Assembly (NCBI RefSeq): GCF_013141425.1
Contig: NZ_JABFRA010000056.1
Span: 1 to 41,799 of the forward strand
Origin: Methylotenera sp.
GTDB taxonomy: Bacteria > Pseudomonadota > Gammaproteobacteria > Burkholderiales > Methylophilaceae
Reading direction: 5' to 3'
Length of the DNA: 41,799 nucleotides
The translations under genes and the position numbers were made by a program. This document shows positions 25,614 to 34,661 of this stretch, one piece after another. The notes beneath the pieces were generated by a model that worked only from the letters and a program-made list of their open reading frames with translations, was not told where the DNA came from and ran no database searches. Position 1 is the stretch's first letter. Each line of letters starts with the position of its first letter.

Positions 25614-26582
25614 ATGTTTAAACCGCCCGATATCGCCAGCATACAACCTGTCGCTAGAATTTCACCACTACTAGCAGTAGATGCTATTGGCGGAACTGCG
25701 CAGGAACTTACAGATCGGGCAACGCAGTTTGTAAAGGGACAAGATTATATTGCCCATGTGTTATCCAAAGTAGGTGAATCTACCTTTAACGTAAAAGTTG
25801 AAAATGAAAACCTTAAGGGTACTATTCTCAAAATGGACTTAGGGACAGCCACAAAAACTGGCCAAACCCTGGTATTGAAATTTCTACAAGACAGCCCAGT
25901 GCCTACTTTTTTATTGGCTTCAGCCGCAACAGAAGTTGCAGAGAGCAATACCAAAATAAGTACAGCGGCCAATTTAATTAGTCAATATTTAAAACAAGCC
26001 GAAGGCGATGGTATGTCGAATCGATTTGTCGCGACCACCCTAGTTTCACATAACCCTAGCAATCCACAAGTTCTGGCAAAAGATTTGCAAAATTCATTAG
26101 AGAAGAGTGGCTTGTTTTATGAATCGCATTTAAGTGATTTTGTACAAAGCAAACAAACGTTGACAGCTCTTAGGCAAGAACCGCAAAACCAAAACGGCAC
26201 CCAACTTTCGGGTTTACTTGCACAACAATTAACCATATTAGAAAATCAACGCCTAGCATGGCACGGGGAGGTCTGGCCGAGACAAAAAATGGATTGGGAT
26301 GTTTACTTGCAGGAACATAGCACTGAAGGCGACCATCAGACTGCAAATGAATCTGACGACAATCAGGCAAGGCCAATTTTTAGCGAAATGACCTTGCATT
26401 TACCGCATCTAGGTAAAGTTTCAGCCAGAATAAGCTTGGTGGATGGGCGCATGCGCGTGAACATTCTTGCTGAGCAACTTGAAACTTTACAAGTACTCAA
26501 GAGCAAAAGTGTTAATTTGGCTGAAGCCATTGGCAAAAATGGTCAGCCACTAGATGCGTTAACGGTGGTTCGTCATGAGTAA
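25614..26582 (+). CDS. FliK-like hook-length control domain protein
   Basis: A 322-residue protein with a C-terminal region resembling the Flg_hook domain of FliK (MTLHLPHLGKVSARISLVDGRMRVNILAEQLETLQVLKSKSVNLAEAIGKNGQ). The N-terminal part is soluble and variable. It is distinct from the canonical fliK found in the fliF operon. It overlaps the FlhB-like gene by eight bases, so the two are translationally coupled, which suggests they act together on export specificity. Start ATG has no clear ribosome binding site. Confidence 0.75.
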   Translation: MFKPPDIASIQPVARISPLLAVDAIGGTAQELTDRATQFVKGQDYIAHVLSKVGESTFNVKVENENLKGTILKMDLGTATKTGQTLVLKFLQDSPVPTFLLASAATEVAESNTKISTAANLISQYLKQAEGDGMSNRFVATTLVSHNPSNPQVLAKDLQNSLEKSGLFYESHLSDFVQSKQTLTALRQEPQNQNGTQLSGLLAQQLTILENQRLAWHGEVWPRQKMDWDVYLQEHSTEGDHQTANESDDNQARPIFSEMTLHLPHLGKVSARISLVDGRMRVNILAEQLETLQVLKSKSVNLAEAIGKNGQPLDALTVVRHE

Positions 26583-26910
26583 CAGTAATTATAAGCCTGT
26601 CGATTCAGGCTTAAATTTAAAAGCCCAGTTTAATCCAAATCAGCAAGCAATTGCGTTGGCTTATGCTTCTGGCGATTATGCGCCCAAAGTGTTAGCTAAG
26701 GGCCGTGGCCTGATTGCAGAGCAGATTATTGCTCGAGCAAAAGAGAATGCTATTTTTGTGCATGAATCAAAAGATCTAGTTGCATTGTTGATGCAGGTAG
26801 ACCTGGATGACCACATTCCGCCAGCACTTTATCAGGCCATAGCCGAAATTTTAGCTTGGTTGTATAAGTTGGAAGAAGGCAAGGCAGACGCAGAAGATGT
26901 TATTTTTTGA
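26575..26910 (+). CDS. FlhB C-terminal paralogue (FlhX-type export switch protein)
   Basis: A 111-residue protein matching only the cytoplasmic C-terminal domain of FlhB/YscU: FNPNQQAIALAYASGDYAPKVLAKGRGLIAEQIIARAKENAI...PPALYQAIAEILAWLYKLEEG. There are no membrane helices. Aligned to FlhB, the autocleavage tetrapeptide NPTH is NPNQ here: the cleaved Asn-Pro is kept, but Thr and the helper His are replaced. Such stand-alone FlhX proteins can partly substitute for the FlhB C-terminal fragment. Coupled by overlap to the FliK-like gene. Confidence 0.88.
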   Translation: MSNSNYKPVDSGLNLKAQFNPNQQAIALAYASGDYAPKVLAKGRGLIAEQIIARAKENAIFVHESKDLVALLMQVDLDDHIPPALYQAIAEILAWLYKLEEGKADAEDVIF

Positions 26911-26986
26911 GGTGCAGTTTAAGAAAGTAACGACTCCATGCACCTTAACAGTCAGTTTCATCATCCAGCAATTAGAAATCTTCTAA

Positions 26987-28333
26987 ATGCAAACACTCAA
27001 GCTATCTGAACTCATCGGTGCGTTAAGTCACGCGCTCGACATCACCGAAGGGCAGCCAGAAGGCCATTGCATTCGTTGTTGTTGGATTGGCATGCACATT
27101 GGTGAAAAGCTGGGCATGGCCACAGAGCAGCTTTGGGAACTCTATTACACCTTATTGCTGAAAGATTTAGGTTGTAGCAGTAATGCATCGCGTATTTGTG
27201 AATTATATTTAACCGATGATTTAAGCTTTAAGCGCGATTTTAAATGGGTCGATGGCAGCTTGCCGCAAGTGTTACGTTTTGTTTTGCGCCACTCTGGGCC
27301 AAGTGCAGGGTTGGTTGACCGTTTAAAAACGCTCGGTGGTATTTTGACCAATGGCGACGAAATTGCTCAAGAACTCATTCTAACGCGTTGCACTCGTGGT
27401 GCAGACATTGCAAGGCAATTACGCTTTTCTGAAGGTATTGCACAGGGCATTCACTCGCTTGATGAGCATTGGGATGGCCAAGGTCGACCCGAGGGATTGC
27501 AAGGCTCAAAAACTCCGCTTTATTCGCGAATTGCTTTGTTAGCGCAAGTCATTGATGTGGTGAATAAATCAGAAGGCCAATTTTCTACACTGACTGAGGT
27601 AAAAAAACGCAGTGGTACTTGGTTTGATCCAGAAACGGTAGAAGCATTTTTGTCGGTGGCGCAATCAGCCGAGTTTTGGGAAAGTCTTAACTCACCTGAA
27701 GTTGAGACGCTAGTCTTTGCCTTAGAGCCGGGTGATCATCAAGTGCCACTCGATGAAGATTATTTTGATGATATAGCCGAAGCCTTTGGCAAAGTAGTGG
27801 ATGCGAAAAGTCCTTATACGGCTGGGCATAGTGCGCGTGTTGGTTTATATACTTCTTTGTTAGCTGAGTCTATGGCGATTCCTGAATCGCGAAGGCGCTG
27901 GCTCAAGCGCGGTGCGTTGTTGCACGATGTTGGAAAATTGGGCGTCAGCAATCGCATTCTAGATAAACCTGGCAAGCTCGATGCAGAGGAATGGTCTGCT
28001 GTTCAACGACATGCAGCTTATACGGAAGCTATTTTAGGACGCGTCAGTAATTTTAGTGAGTTGGCGCGCGTTTCTGCCGCGCATCATGAGCGACTGGATG
28101 GCGCTGGCTACCCGCGTGGGCTAAAAGAGGCCGATATTGCACTGGAAACCCGCATTATTACTACGGCAGATATTTTTGATGCCATCACCGCTGAAAGACC
28201 TTATCGTGGTGCGGTATCCGTAGATAAGACACTGCAGATTATGTCTGAGTCGGTAGGTATGGCGATTGATGCCAGATGTTTTGCGAGCCTGAAAAATATC
28301 ATTCAACATCACCCAGAATTTTTCCCAAGTTAA
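26987..28333 (+). CDS. HD-GYP cyclic-di-GMP phosphodiesterase with degenerate N-terminal HD domain
   Basis: A 448-residue soluble protein. The C-terminal HD-GYP domain (about 265-445) has AGHSARV, the metal-binding HD at 313-314 (LLHDVGKLG), a downstream H in AVQRHAAYTE, and the hallmark HHERLDGAGYP at 366-376, so it should hydrolyse cyclic di-GMP. The N-terminal half (ITEGQPEGHCIRCCWIG, LLKDLGCSSN, SLDEHWDGQGRPEG) looks like a second HD domain that lost the HD pair and the GYP. It lies 76 bases after the FlhB-like gene, last in the fliD operon, and is followed by a terminator. No clear ribosome binding site. Confidence 0.92.
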   Translation: MQTLKLSELIGALSHALDITEGQPEGHCIRCCWIGMHIGEKLGMATEQLWELYYTLLLKDLGCSSNASRICELYLTDDLSFKRDFKWVDGSLPQVLRFVLRHSGPSAGLVDRLKTLGGILTNGDEIAQELILTRCTRGADIARQLRFSEGIAQGIHSLDEHWDGQGRPEGLQGSKTPLYSRIALLAQVIDVVNKSEGQFSTLTEVKKRSGTWFDPETVEAFLSVAQSAEFWESLNSPEVETLVFALEPGDHQVPLDEDYFDDIAEAFGKVVDAKSPYTAGHSARVGLYTSLLAESMAIPESRRRWLKRGALLHDVGKLGVSNRILDKPGKLDAEEWSAVQRHAAYTEAILGRVSNFSELARVSAAHHERLDGAGYPRGLKEADIALETRIITTADIFDAITAERPYRGAVSVDKTLQIMSESVGMAIDARCFASLKNIIQHHPEFFPS

Positions 28334-28358
28334 AAAATCAGTGTTTTGGTTTTGTTGG

Positions 28359-28396
28359 AATAGCCGCTATTACTATAGAGAAAACGGCTATTTTTT
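28359..28396 (+). terminator. Terminator after the HD-GYP gene
   Basis: AATAGCCG (28359-28366) pairs with CGGCTATT (28385-28392) across an 18-base loop, and the 3' arm runs into six T. It marks the end of the fliD operon. Confidence 0.75.
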
Positions 28397-28464
28397 CACT
28401 GAAATTAACGGGTTAGCATGGTTTTTTAATTTTAATCACATACAAAATCAGAGATGCGATTTAC

Positions 28465-28485
28465 AATACCGAAACCCACGGTATT
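28465..28485 (+). promoter_or_regulatory. Hairpin abutting the ribosome binding site of the cytochrome gene
   Basis: AATACCG (28465-28471) and CGGTATT (28479-28485) form a perfect 7-base stem with a 7-base loop, ending directly before GGAAAAATG. The stem could limit ribosome access or be an operator. No T tract follows, so it is not a terminator. Confidence 0.45.
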
Positions 28486-28491
28486 GGAAAA

Positions 28492-29067
28492 ATGAAAAAA
28501 CTTATACTGATTTTCTTGTTTTTGGTTCCTTTGTTTGCAAATGCGACTACCGCATGCAATGGTCGCTGGTTGGAGCGCAAGAACTGGCCGCTTACAGGCG
28601 CACATGCCAAAGAAAAATGTGCCTGCACCCATTGCCATCAAGGCGCGTTAGTGGCTGAAACGGCTCCGACTACCTGTGTGGGTTGTCATCAGAACGCAAA
28701 ATTAGTGACTACAAAATTACCTAAAGTACATTTGCCAACGGGCGCTATTGATTGTGGTTATTGCCACACAGTGCATAGTTTTTTAGGAACCAAGACCGAT
28801 CATTCGGCGTTTGCAAAACAAACTTGTGATAGCTGTCATAACCAGACTTTTCAATTAGAAGCGCCGTTTCAACATGTTAAAACTAAGTTGGATTGTGCTG
28901 TGTGCCATCAGGCTGATAGTTGGGCGGCTAAGTTTGACCACGATAAAGCTAAAGTTAAACCCGCCACGTGTAATAATTGCCATTTATTTGGCAAAAATGG
29001 CGCAACGCTCAAGCCCAGCGGGCATATTATTACTTTTGAAAGTTGTGATACCTGCCACAGTCGATGA
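28492..29067 (+). CDS. Periplasmic multiheme cytochrome c with seven CXXCH motifs
   Basis: A 191-residue protein with a signal peptide (MKKLILIFLFLVPLFANA). The mature part has seven heme c attachment motifs: CTHCH, CVGCH, CGYCH, CDSCH, CAVCH, CNNCH and CDTCH, almost one per 22 residues, with extra histidines that could serve as distal ligands. It resembles small cytochrome c3-like/doubled-CXXCH electron carriers. It sits alone between the fliD operon terminator and the inverted fliE, and no other redox gene is in the window. Partner and role are unknown. Hemes would be attached in the periplasm by the Ccm system. Confidence 0.9.
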   Translation: MKKLILIFLFLVPLFANATTACNGRWLERKNWPLTGAHAKEKCACTHCHQGALVAETAPTTCVGCHQNAKLVTTKLPKVHLPTGAIDCGYCHTVHSFLGTKTDHSAFAKQTCDSCHNQTFQLEAPFQHVKTKLDCAVCHQADSWAAKFDHDKAKVKPATCNNCHLFGKNGATLKPSGHIITFESCDTCHSR

Positions 29068-29119
29068 GGCAAGAAATGTTGTTCGGCTTGAAAAATTTTA
29101 CTGGCTAAACTCTTACTGA

Positions 29120-29482
29120 CTAAACTTGCATATTCATAATGTCATGGTATGCCGACACTAATTTGTTACGCACTTGCACGGTTGCCTGAAACGAAATGTT
29201 GGCTTTTTGTCCAGCAATCATCACGTCAGAAAGACTGACGCTATCATCCCCCATGGCGAAATTCTTCCCAAGTTGTTCCGCCTCTACTTGTACTTTATTC
29301 ACTTGATTAAGCGATGTTTTCAGAGCGTCAGAAAAGTTAACCCTTCCAGTACCCTGACTTTGTTGTACGTTGGCAGAGGGCGCTAAGCTGCCTATAGCAT
29401 CACTTTGCGGTCGCTGGGCGGCCGCTTTAAGCTGCGCAAGCATTGATTCAATTCTACTAGCATCAATTCCACCGGCTTTCAT
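29120..29482 (-). CDS. fliE: Flagellar hook-basal body complex protein FliE
   Basis: A 120-residue rod adaptor that joins the MS-ring to the proximal rod. The C-terminus is typical: NFSDALKTSLNQVNKVQVEAEQLGKNFAMGDDSVSLSDVMIAGQKANISFQATVQVRNKLVSAYHDIMNMQV (family core read in pieces). I chose the ATG giving MKAGGIDAS because TTGGAGG lies five bases upstream; the TTG four codons earlier is inside that site. It is transcribed away from fliF, unlike the usual fliEFGHIJ order, and converges with the cytochrome gene over 52 bases. Confidence 0.95.
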   Translation of the reverse strand: MKAGGIDASRIESMLAQLKAAAQRPQSDAIGSLAPSANVQQSQGTGRVNFSDALKTSLNQVNKVQVEAEQLGKNFAMGDDSVSLSDVMIAGQKANISFQATVQVRNKLVSAYHDIMNMQV

Positions 29483-29757
29483 GATTGCCTCCAATTCATC
29501 TTAAATTTTAACGATTCATTTCTAATTAACGCGCTCAAATTAGGCTGGTTATTACTGCCTAACACTGACAATTGCTAATTTATCACTCTGCTGTATTAGC
29601 GAGTGTTCAAATAGGCCAATGAAAAGCGCTCTATTCCCAAAATTGAAAATCCAAGCTATTGGCATAATGGTATCCAATTGGTTAATGAAGTAGTGGTGTC
29701 GATGATTAAGCACTTCAGTTAACAACCCTATATTGAGTAGTAAATTGGAGAAATACG
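29483..29757. promoter_or_regulatory. Divergent fliE-fliF intergenic region
   Basis: A 275-base gap that must hold promoters for both fliE (minus) and the fliF operon (plus). I found no consensus sigma-28 or sigma-54 element on either strand, so class II flagellar control through another activator and sigma-70 is likely. A GCTAAT/ATTAGC pair lies near 29574-29600. TTGGAGA precedes fliF. Confidence 0.4.
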
Positions 29758-31428
29758 ATGGCAGCAGGTAATGACGCAGCCTTAATGAATCAAGGTGCAA
29801 TGAGTCAGGGAGTAATTGGTTTGAACCCACAATTAGGTAATAAGTTACTTTTAGTTTTCGCCGCAGCGGCTGTCATTGCTGTGATGGTGGTGTTTTGGCT
29901 ATGGAGTCAGCAGCCTGATTATCGCGTGTTGTTTTCTAACTATTCCGATAAAGATGGCGGTTCAATTGTTGCAGCGCTTGAAAAAATGAATGTGCCTTAT
30001 AAATTCTCTGATAGCGGCACAGCAATTTTGGTACCAGCGGCACAAGTGCATCAGGCACGTTTAAAGCTAGCGGCTGATGGCTTGCCAAAAGGTGGCAATA
30101 TTGGTTTTGAAATTTTAGAAAATCAAAAATTTGGCGTGTCACAATTTGTTGAGCAAGTGAATTTTCAGCGCGCTTTAGAAGGTGAGTTAGAGCGTAGCAT
30201 TCAATCGATTGGTGCGGTGGAGATGGCCAGAATTCACTTGGCGATTCCTAAAGCAACGGTATTTGTAAGAGATCAACAACAGCCGACAGCTTCGGTACTA
30301 TTAAACCTGCGCGCAGGTCGTAGTTTGGATGCCCAACAAGTGGGTGCAGTCGTGCATTTGGTAGCGAGCAGTGTGCCTAATCTGCCAGTGGCTAATGTGA
30401 CGGTGGTCGATCAAAACGGTAATCTACTCTCCGATACGTCTAAAAAAATGGGTGCTAACAACTTAGACCCAACGCAACTGAAATACATTGATGACATTCA
30501 GCAAAGTATCGTTAAACGTGTTGAATCGATAATTACTCCGATTGTTGGAGCTAAAAACGTACGCGCAGAAGCAAGTGCCGAAATTGATTTTTCAAGTATA
30601 GAGCAGGCAGCCGAAACCTTTAAACCTAACCAAAAGCCAGACGATGCAGCGATTCGTAGTTTGCAAAGCAATGAATCACAGACTTCTAATGGTGGCGGTG
30701 CCTCTGGCGTGCCAGGTGCGCTATCTAACCAGCCACCTGCCAATGCCACTGCACCAATTACTGCGCCAGTAGCTACGGCATCAGGCGCTACAACGGCAGA
30801 AGCTGTGCCAGTGAATAATCAAAAAAATATCATGACCAACTATGAAGTGGATAAAACAGTGCGTTATTCACAACAAGGTATGGGCGGCATCAAGCGCTTG
30901 AATGTGGCTGTAGTGGTCAACAATATGCCTGTGGTGGATAAAAAAGGAAAAGTAACATATCGACCCTTGACCGCTGCGGAAAAAACACAAATCAATGATT
31001 TAGCGATGCAAGCCATGGGATTCAATAAAGAGCGTGGTGATGCGCTTACCGTGGTGAATAGCTCCTTTGCGGGTGAACCTGTTGAAATTATTCCTGAAGT
31101 GCCATTGTGGAAAAATCCAGAAACTATTGAGTACGGTAAAGATGCCTTGCGCTTTTTAGTGGGTATCGTGGTGTTGCTCATGCTATACAAACGCGCACTG
31201 AGCCCAATGTTGCGTAAGTTAACCACACCTTCACCTAAATTATTGGCTTCGCCTAATGATGAAGATGCAGTCGTGAACTTAAGTGGCAGCAATGGCGAGG
31301 GTGCGCAAGCGCAACTAGCGTCTGGGCAGGGTGGCAAAAACAATTTAGCCGCAGTGAAGCAATTAGCAAAAGATAACCCAAGAATGGTAGCAAGTGTCGT
31401 GGCAAACTGGACAAGTGGAAACGAGTAA
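29758..31428 (+). CDS. fliF: Flagellar MS-ring protein FliF
   Basis: A 556-residue inner membrane protein forming the MS-ring. An N-terminal transmembrane helix (LLLVFAAAAVIAVMVVFWLW, about 30-50) is followed by the YscJ/FliF ring-building motif domain (YRVLFSNYSDKDGGSIVAALEKMNVPYK, EGELERSIQSIGAVEMARIHLAIPK). A Gly/Ala/Pro-rich disordered loop (about 310-350) precedes a second ring domain, a second helix (ALRFLVGIVVLLMLY) and the cytosolic FliG-binding tail (LAKDNPRMVASVVANWTSG). TTGGAGA precedes the ATG. First gene of fliFGHIJK. Confidence 0.97.
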   Translation: MAAGNDAALMNQGAMSQGVIGLNPQLGNKLLLVFAAAAVIAVMVVFWLWSQQPDYRVLFSNYSDKDGGSIVAALEKMNVPYKFSDSGTAILVPAAQVHQARLKLAADGLPKGGNIGFEILENQKFGVSQFVEQVNFQRALEGELERSIQSIGAVEMARIHLAIPKATVFVRDQQQPTASVLLNLRAGRSLDAQQVGAVVHLVASSVPNLPVANVTVVDQNGNLLSDTSKKMGANNLDPTQLKYIDDIQQSIVKRVESIITPIVGAKNVRAEASAEIDFSSIEQAAETFKPNQKPDDAAIRSLQSNESQTSNGGGASGVPGALSNQPPANATAPITAPVATASGATTAEAVPVNNQKNIMTNYEVDKTVRYSQQGMGGIKRLNVAVVVNNMPVVDKKGKVTYRPLTAAEKTQINDLAMQAMGFNKERGDALTVVNSSFAGEPVEIIPEVPLWKNPETIEYGKDALRFLVGIVVLLMLYKRALSPMLRKLTTPSPKLLASPNDEDAVVNLSGSNGEGAQAQLASGQGGKNNLAAVKQLAKDNPRMVASVVANWTSGNE

Positions 31429-31431
31429 AAA

Positions 31432-32430
31432 ATGAGTGATGCTGGCGTAATGAGAAGCGCAATCTTAATGCTTGCGTTAGGTGAAGACGAAGCTGCTGAA
31501 GTGATGAAATTTCTCAGCCCAAAAGAAGTGCAGAAACTGGGCACCGCGATGTCAACATTAAAATCGGTCGGACGTGACCAGGTAGAAACAGTGGTGACGG
31601 AGTTTTTAACCGAGGCCGAGCAAAGCAGTGATTTTGGTTTAGATTCCGATGAATACATTCGTTCTGTTTTGAATAAAGCTTTAGGTGAGGACAAAGCTTC
31701 AGGTTTACTCAACCGTATTTTGCAGTCACGCGACGCAAGCGGCATAGAAAGTCTTAAATGGATGGATGCCTTGACTGTTTCTGACTTTATTAAAAATGAA
31801 CATCCACAAATTATTGCCACTATCTTGGTGCATTTAGAACCTGATCAGGCTTCTGAAATTATTGGTCATTTCCCTGATCGTTTACGTCAAGACGTGATGT
31901 TGCGCATTGCGACTTTAGATGGTGTTAAACCAATTGCGCTGCGTGAATTAAACGAGGTGATGACGAAGTTATTAACCGGCAACGAGAACCTTAAAAAACA
32001 AACCATGGGTGGCATAAAAGTGGCAGCCGAAATTATGAACTACATGAGTGGCGATAATGAAGCCGCCATTATGGAAGGACTAAAAAGCTACGACGATGAA
32101 ATGGCACAGAAGATTATGGATGAGATGTTTGTTTTCGACAATATCATGGATATCGATGATAAGGGCATTCAAGTCATGTTGCGCGAAGTCCAGTCTGAAA
32201 CACTGATTGTTGCACTTAAAGGTACGACAGAAGAAATGCGCGAAAAAATCTTCAAGAATATGTCTTCTCGTGCGGCAGAAATGATGAAAGAAGATTTGGA
32301 ATCGAAAGGTCCAGTCAAACTTTCAGAAGTGGAAGCCCAACAAAAACAAATCTTGCAAATTGTTCGCCGATTAGCGGATGAAGGTCAAATCCAATTAGCA
32401 GGTAAAGGTGGAGATGATCAATATGTATAG
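31432..32430 (+). CDS. fliG: Flagellar motor switch protein FliG
   Basis: A 332-residue rotor protein that contacts FliF through its N-terminus and the stator through its C-terminal domain. Motifs seen: AILMLALGEDEAAEVMKFLSP, the EHPQ motif (EHPQIIATILVHLE), DRLRQDVMLRIATLDGVKP, and the charged torque helix MFVFDNIMDIDDKGIQVMLREV. It starts three bases after the fliF stop. Confidence 0.97.
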   Translation: MSDAGVMRSAILMLALGEDEAAEVMKFLSPKEVQKLGTAMSTLKSVGRDQVETVVTEFLTEAEQSSDFGLDSDEYIRSVLNKALGEDKASGLLNRILQSRDASGIESLKWMDALTVSDFIKNEHPQIIATILVHLEPDQASEIIGHFPDRLRQDVMLRIATLDGVKPIALRELNEVMTKLLTGNENLKKQTMGGIKVAAEIMNYMSGDNEAAIMEGLKSYDDEMAQKIMDEMFVFDNIMDIDDKGIQVMLREVQSETLIVALKGTTEEMREKIFKNMSSRAAEMMKEDLESKGPVKLSEVEAQQKQILQIVRRLADEGQIQLAGKGGDDQYV

Positions 32431-32437
32431 GAGTGCT

Positions 32438-33088
32438 ATGACGATACCTAAAGAACAACAGACCGCTTATGAACGCTGGGAAATGTCTTCATTTGCAGAA
32501 GGTAATCAATCCATAAGCGGGATAAAGGCAAAGAAAAAAGAACACGATTCAGTAGCCTCAGAAAAAATCTCACAGATTTTTGAAACGGCACGTAAAGAAG
32601 CTTATGCCAAAGGCATGCAAGAAGGTTTTGCTGTCGGCATGGCAAAAGCCCGCGAATACGCACAGGATGAAAAACAGCAGTTTATTAAATTGATGGAATC
32701 ATTTAGCGATGCGCTAGAAAAATCAGACGAGCAGATTGCCGATGATGCTTTGTCGCTAGCGCTTGAAATTGCTAAAGCCATGCTAAAGACCAAGTTGAAT
32801 ATTGACCATTCCGTGGTATTGCCTGTGGTGATGGATGCGATTCATTACCTGCCTTATGTACAAAAGCCCGCCAGAATTTTAGTGAATCATGAAGATGCTC
32901 AGATTTTGCGTGAATATTTGGCTGAAGAAATTGCTAGTCAGCATTGGCAGATTCAAGAAGATATTAATGTAGAGCGCGGTGGCTGTATCGTAGAAACAGG
33001 TGCCAATCAGATTGATGCCACCAATGAAGTCCGCTGGAAAAGAATTAGTGAAGCATTAGCACAAAAAAGTGATTGGCTATTACCATGA
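32438..33088 (+). CDS. fliH: Flagellar assembly protein FliH
   Basis: A 216-residue regulator of the FliI ATPase. It contains an extended helical stretch with small-residue repeats ([21 protein letters not shown]), the FliH/HrpE core ([18 protein letters not shown]) and [23 protein letters not shown]. The start is the ATG four bases after AGGAG, overlapping the end of fliG only by its ribosome binding site; an upstream in-frame ATG lies inside fliG and is less likely. Confidence 0.95.
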   Translation: MTIPKEQQTAYERWEMSSFAEGNQSISGIKAKKKEHDSVASEKISQIFETARKEAYAKGMQEGFAVGMAKAREYAQDEKQQFIKLMESFSDALEKSDEQIADDALSLALEIAKAMLKTKLNIDHSVVLPVVMDAIHYLPYVQKPARILVNHEDAQILREYLAEEIASQHWQIQEDINVERGGCIVETGANQIDATNEVRWKRISEALAQKSDWLLP

Positions 33089-34623
33089 ATCTAGCTACTT
33101 TAACTCAGCAAGAAACAAGTCCAGAGAATTTAGCTGCCTTTGGCTTGAATGATCTTGATGTTGAACAACGCCGACAAGTGCAGCCAGACGCAATTCCACC
33201 CAAAGTGGATTTGCAAAATATACACAGACAAAGATGGCATGATCATATTCGTGATTGCAAAGAAATTTTACGCATCGTCGAGCCGTTAGAAATTGCAGGC
33301 CGTATTACTAAGCTTACGGGATTAGTTATGGAGGCCGCAGGCATTAAGTTGCCGATTGGCAGTGCCTGTTATGTACCCTTAGCAGAAGGCCGTCGCGTAG
33401 AGGCAGAAGTGGTAGGGTTTGATGGTGAGCGTATGTTACTGATGCCACAAAGTAGTGTGGATGGCGTGATGCCAGGCGCTAAGGTATTTGCGTTGGAAGT
33501 CGCTGAAGCTTTACCTAAGCCACATCACGGACATCCGCCACGCCGTCGTGTTACCGACCGTGCACGTCATTTGCCTGTTGGCAATGAGCTGCTTGGCCGA
33601 GTGGTAGATGGCGCAGGAAATCCATTAGACGACTTGGGTAAGATTGAAGCCACACAAAGTTCACCTCTCAATGCACGCCCAATGAACCCATTAATGCGCG
33701 CCCCTATTGAAGAGATTTTAGATGTAGGTGTGCGTGCCATTAACAGCATGCTGACGGTTGGCCGTGGCCAACGTATGGGGTTGTTTGCAGGTTCAGGCGT
33801 TGGTAAAAGTGTGCTACTCGGCATGATGGCCCGTTACACCACCGCAGATGTGATTGTCGTTGGCTTAATTGGTGAACGGGGACGCGAGGTCCAGGAGTTT
33901 ATTGAACAAATTTTAGGTCCAGTCGGCTTGGCACGTTCTGTTGTAGTTGCTGCACCAGCCGACGCACCAGCGTTGATGCGATTGCAAGGTGCAAATTACG
34001 CCACTACCATTGCTGAAAATTTCCGCGATCAAGGCAAAAACGTATTGCTGATTATGGATTCATTAACCCGTTACGCCATGGCGCAACGTGAAATTGCTTT
34101 GGCTATTGGTGAACCGCCAGCGACAAAAGGCTATCCACCCTCCGTGTTTGCAAAATTGCCAGCACTGGTTGAGCGCACTGGCAACGGTAAACGTGGCGAA
34201 GGCTCCATCACCGCTTTTTATACGGTGCTAACAGAAGGCGATGACCAACAAGACCCGATTGCCGATGCCGCACGGGCGATTTTGGATGGTCATATTGTTT
34301 TAAGCCGTAGCTTGGCTGAAAGCGGTCATTATCCAGCCATTGATGTAGAGCAATCCATCAGCCGCGCCATGCACAACATTACCAGCCCAGAACATCAAAA
34401 ACTTGCGCGTAAATTAAAACAACTGAACTCACGTTACATGCGCAGTGTGGATTTAATCAACGTTGGTGCCTACGAAGCGGGCAGCGATGCCGTGCTTGAT
34501 CAAGCCATTGCTAGACATGACAACATTGATGCCTTTTTGCAGCAAGGGATTGCTGAGCGATCTGGCGTGGAAGAAAGCATTGCCCATCTTGCTCATGTGC
34601 TTGATGGCGTAGCGATTAATTAA
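33085..34623 (+). CDS. fliI: Flagellum-specific ATPase FliI
   Basis: A 512-residue ATPase of the export apparatus, related to F1 beta. Walker A is AGSGVGKS at 235-242 (K241); Walker B region is [37 protein letters not shown]; catalytic [10 protein letters not shown] is present. The ATG overlaps the fliH stop (ATGA); a TTG four codons upstream is discarded. Confidence 0.97.
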   Translation: MNLATLTQQETSPENLAAFGLNDLDVEQRRQVQPDAIPPKVDLQNIHRQRWHDHIRDCKEILRIVEPLEIAGRITKLTGLVMEAAGIKLPIGSACYVPLAEGRRVEAEVVGFDGERMLLMPQSSVDGVMPGAKVFALEVAEALPKPHHGHPPRRRVTDRARHLPVGNELLGRVVDGAGNPLDDLGKIEATQSSPLNARPMNPLMRAPIEEILDVGVRAINSMLTVGRGQRMGLFAGSGVGKSVLLGMMARYTTADVIVVGLIGERGREVQEFIEQILGPVGLARSVVVAAPADAPALMRLQGANYATTIAENFRDQGKNVLLIMDSLTRYAMAQREIALAIGEPPATKGYPPSVFAKLPALVERTGNGKRGEGSITAFYTVLTEGDDQQDPIADAARAILDGHIVLSRSLAESGHYPAIDVEQSISRAMHNITSPEHQKLARKLKQLNSRYMRSVDLINVGAYEAGSDAVLDQAIARHDNIDAFLQQGIAERSGVEESIAHLAHVLDGVAIN

Positions 34624-34661
34624 TGATTGCCACTAGATAGTAAAACTTGAGATAAAAAACC

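Noticed and set aside
28341-28658. Open frame overlapping the start of the cytochrome gene in another frame
   Set aside because: It crosses the HD-GYP terminator and overlaps the clear signal peptide and heme motifs of the cytochrome; composition is not protein-like.
29495-29757. TGGCAT near 29659 as part of a sigma-54 promoter of fliF
   Set aside because: No GC at the required distance; the match is only half of the motif.
30864-31820. 318-codon open frame on the minus strand across fliF and fliG
   Set aside because: Both genes on the plus strand are unmistakable and fully conserved here; the antisense translation has no recognisable domain.
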